64,000 nucleotides of DNA from Ruminococcus sp. HUN007 (lineage in GTDB: Bacteria; Bacillota; Clostridia; Oscillospirales; Ruminococcaceae): positions 1,240,001-1,304,000 of the forward strand of contig NZ_JOOA01000002.1 of assembly GCF_000712055.1 (NCBI RefSeq), read 5' to 3'. The position numbers and the translations under genes are program-made. Below, one piece after another: positions 63,857-64,000 of this stretch; within the stretch, counting starts at the first letter, position 1; the number at the start of each line of letters is the position of its first letter. The notes beneath the pieces are model-generated. The model searched no databases, was not told where the DNA came from, and saw only the letters and a program-made list of their open reading frames with translations.

Positions 63857-64000
63857 ATGAACGAAAACACAAATGCAACTGCCGCAGCAAAATTTACGGA
63901 GTTTATCAGAAACGAACTTAAAGGCTGGAAAGCAGGAGAGATCTTCTGGCTGATATTCGCAAACGCTGCTCTGCTTGCCATATCGCTGTATCTCCATGAC
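63857..64000 (+). CDS. pnuC: Nicotinamide riboside/mononucleotide transporter, N-terminus (partial)
   Basis: First 48 residues only; runs off the right edge. After a polar start (MNENTNATAAAKFTEF) come ELKGWKAGEIFWLIFANAAL and LLAISLYLHD, the opening of PnuC proteins in Firmicutes (LKGWKxWEIxWL...LSLY). PnuC brings in vitamin B3 nucleosides for NAD synthesis. ATG follows AAAGGAGG. The short stretch makes the call tentative. Confidence 0.7.
   Translation, partial: MNENTNATAAAKFTEFIRNELKGWKAGEIFWLIFANAALLAISLYLHD

Overview
The window looks like the chromosome of an anaerobic, cellulolytic Ruminococcus-type Firmicute (Oscillospiraceae). The evidence is a GH44 endoglucanase ending in a dockerin, a four-subunit pyruvate:ferredoxin oxidoreductase, a class III (oxygen-sensitive) ribonucleotide reductase, and Gram-positive division genes including a PASTA-domain transpeptidase and a DNPR-type (meso-DAP) MurE. 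No rRNA, tRNA or CRISPR array was seen. Nearly all chromosomal genes lie on the minus strand, and many promoters are textbook sigma-A sites with 16-18 bp spacers, often with an extended -10.

Layout. 1-5.3 kb: a MoaD-MoeB-rhodanese fusion (runs off the left edge), serine acetyltransferase and the oxidoreductase genes porCDAB. 5.5-12.6 kb: small accessory genes (C39 peptidase, GNAT pair, aspartate aminotransferase, FkbM methyltransferase, PH-like protein, DUF5688-like protein). 12.6-15.3 kb: nrdDG behind two NrdR boxes. 15.6-28.8 kb: a division and cell-wall cluster in the order rsmH, ftsL, PASTA-PBP, murE, mraY, ftsW, murG, ftsQ, ftsZ and a DivIVA-like gene, with no mraZ, murF, murD, murC or ftsA between them. 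29-33 kb: coaX and the dockerin-bearing GH44 enzyme. 33.4-38 kb: the str operon rpsL-rpsG-fusA-tuf. 38.2-39.7 kb: a two-component pair with a sensorless kinase.

39885-46004 is an AT-rich integrated element of about 6.1 kb bounded by 34-bp direct repeats (33/34 identical). It carries a serine recombinase, an HNH protein behind a strongly structured leader RNA, an SF2 helicase, small proteins, an excisionase and a tyrosine integrase. 46.3-47 kb: an HD-domain protein. 47.1-54.6 kb: a tightly overlapped nine-gene locus with an EssC-like FHA/FtsK ATPase, a YukD/EsaB-like protein, small WXG100-like helical proteins, an FHA membrane protein and a LytTR regulator. It reads as a variant type VII secretion locus without recognisable EsaA, EssA or EssB, and is the best candidate for something not well described. 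54.7-64 kb: TSCPD and PHP proteins, a VanY-type lipoprotein, pnp, rpsO, a peptide-binding lipoprotein paired with a Cache-GGDEF protein, and the start of pnuC.

Caution: seven genes (C39 peptidase, GNAT, ftsQ, rsmH, the element helicase, the integrase, the HD protein) carry nine apparent single-base frameshifts. Eight are explained by an A/T run one base too long, and two lie in ftsQ. This pattern fits sequencing or assembly indels better than true pseudogenes, so these genes are annotated across the shift.
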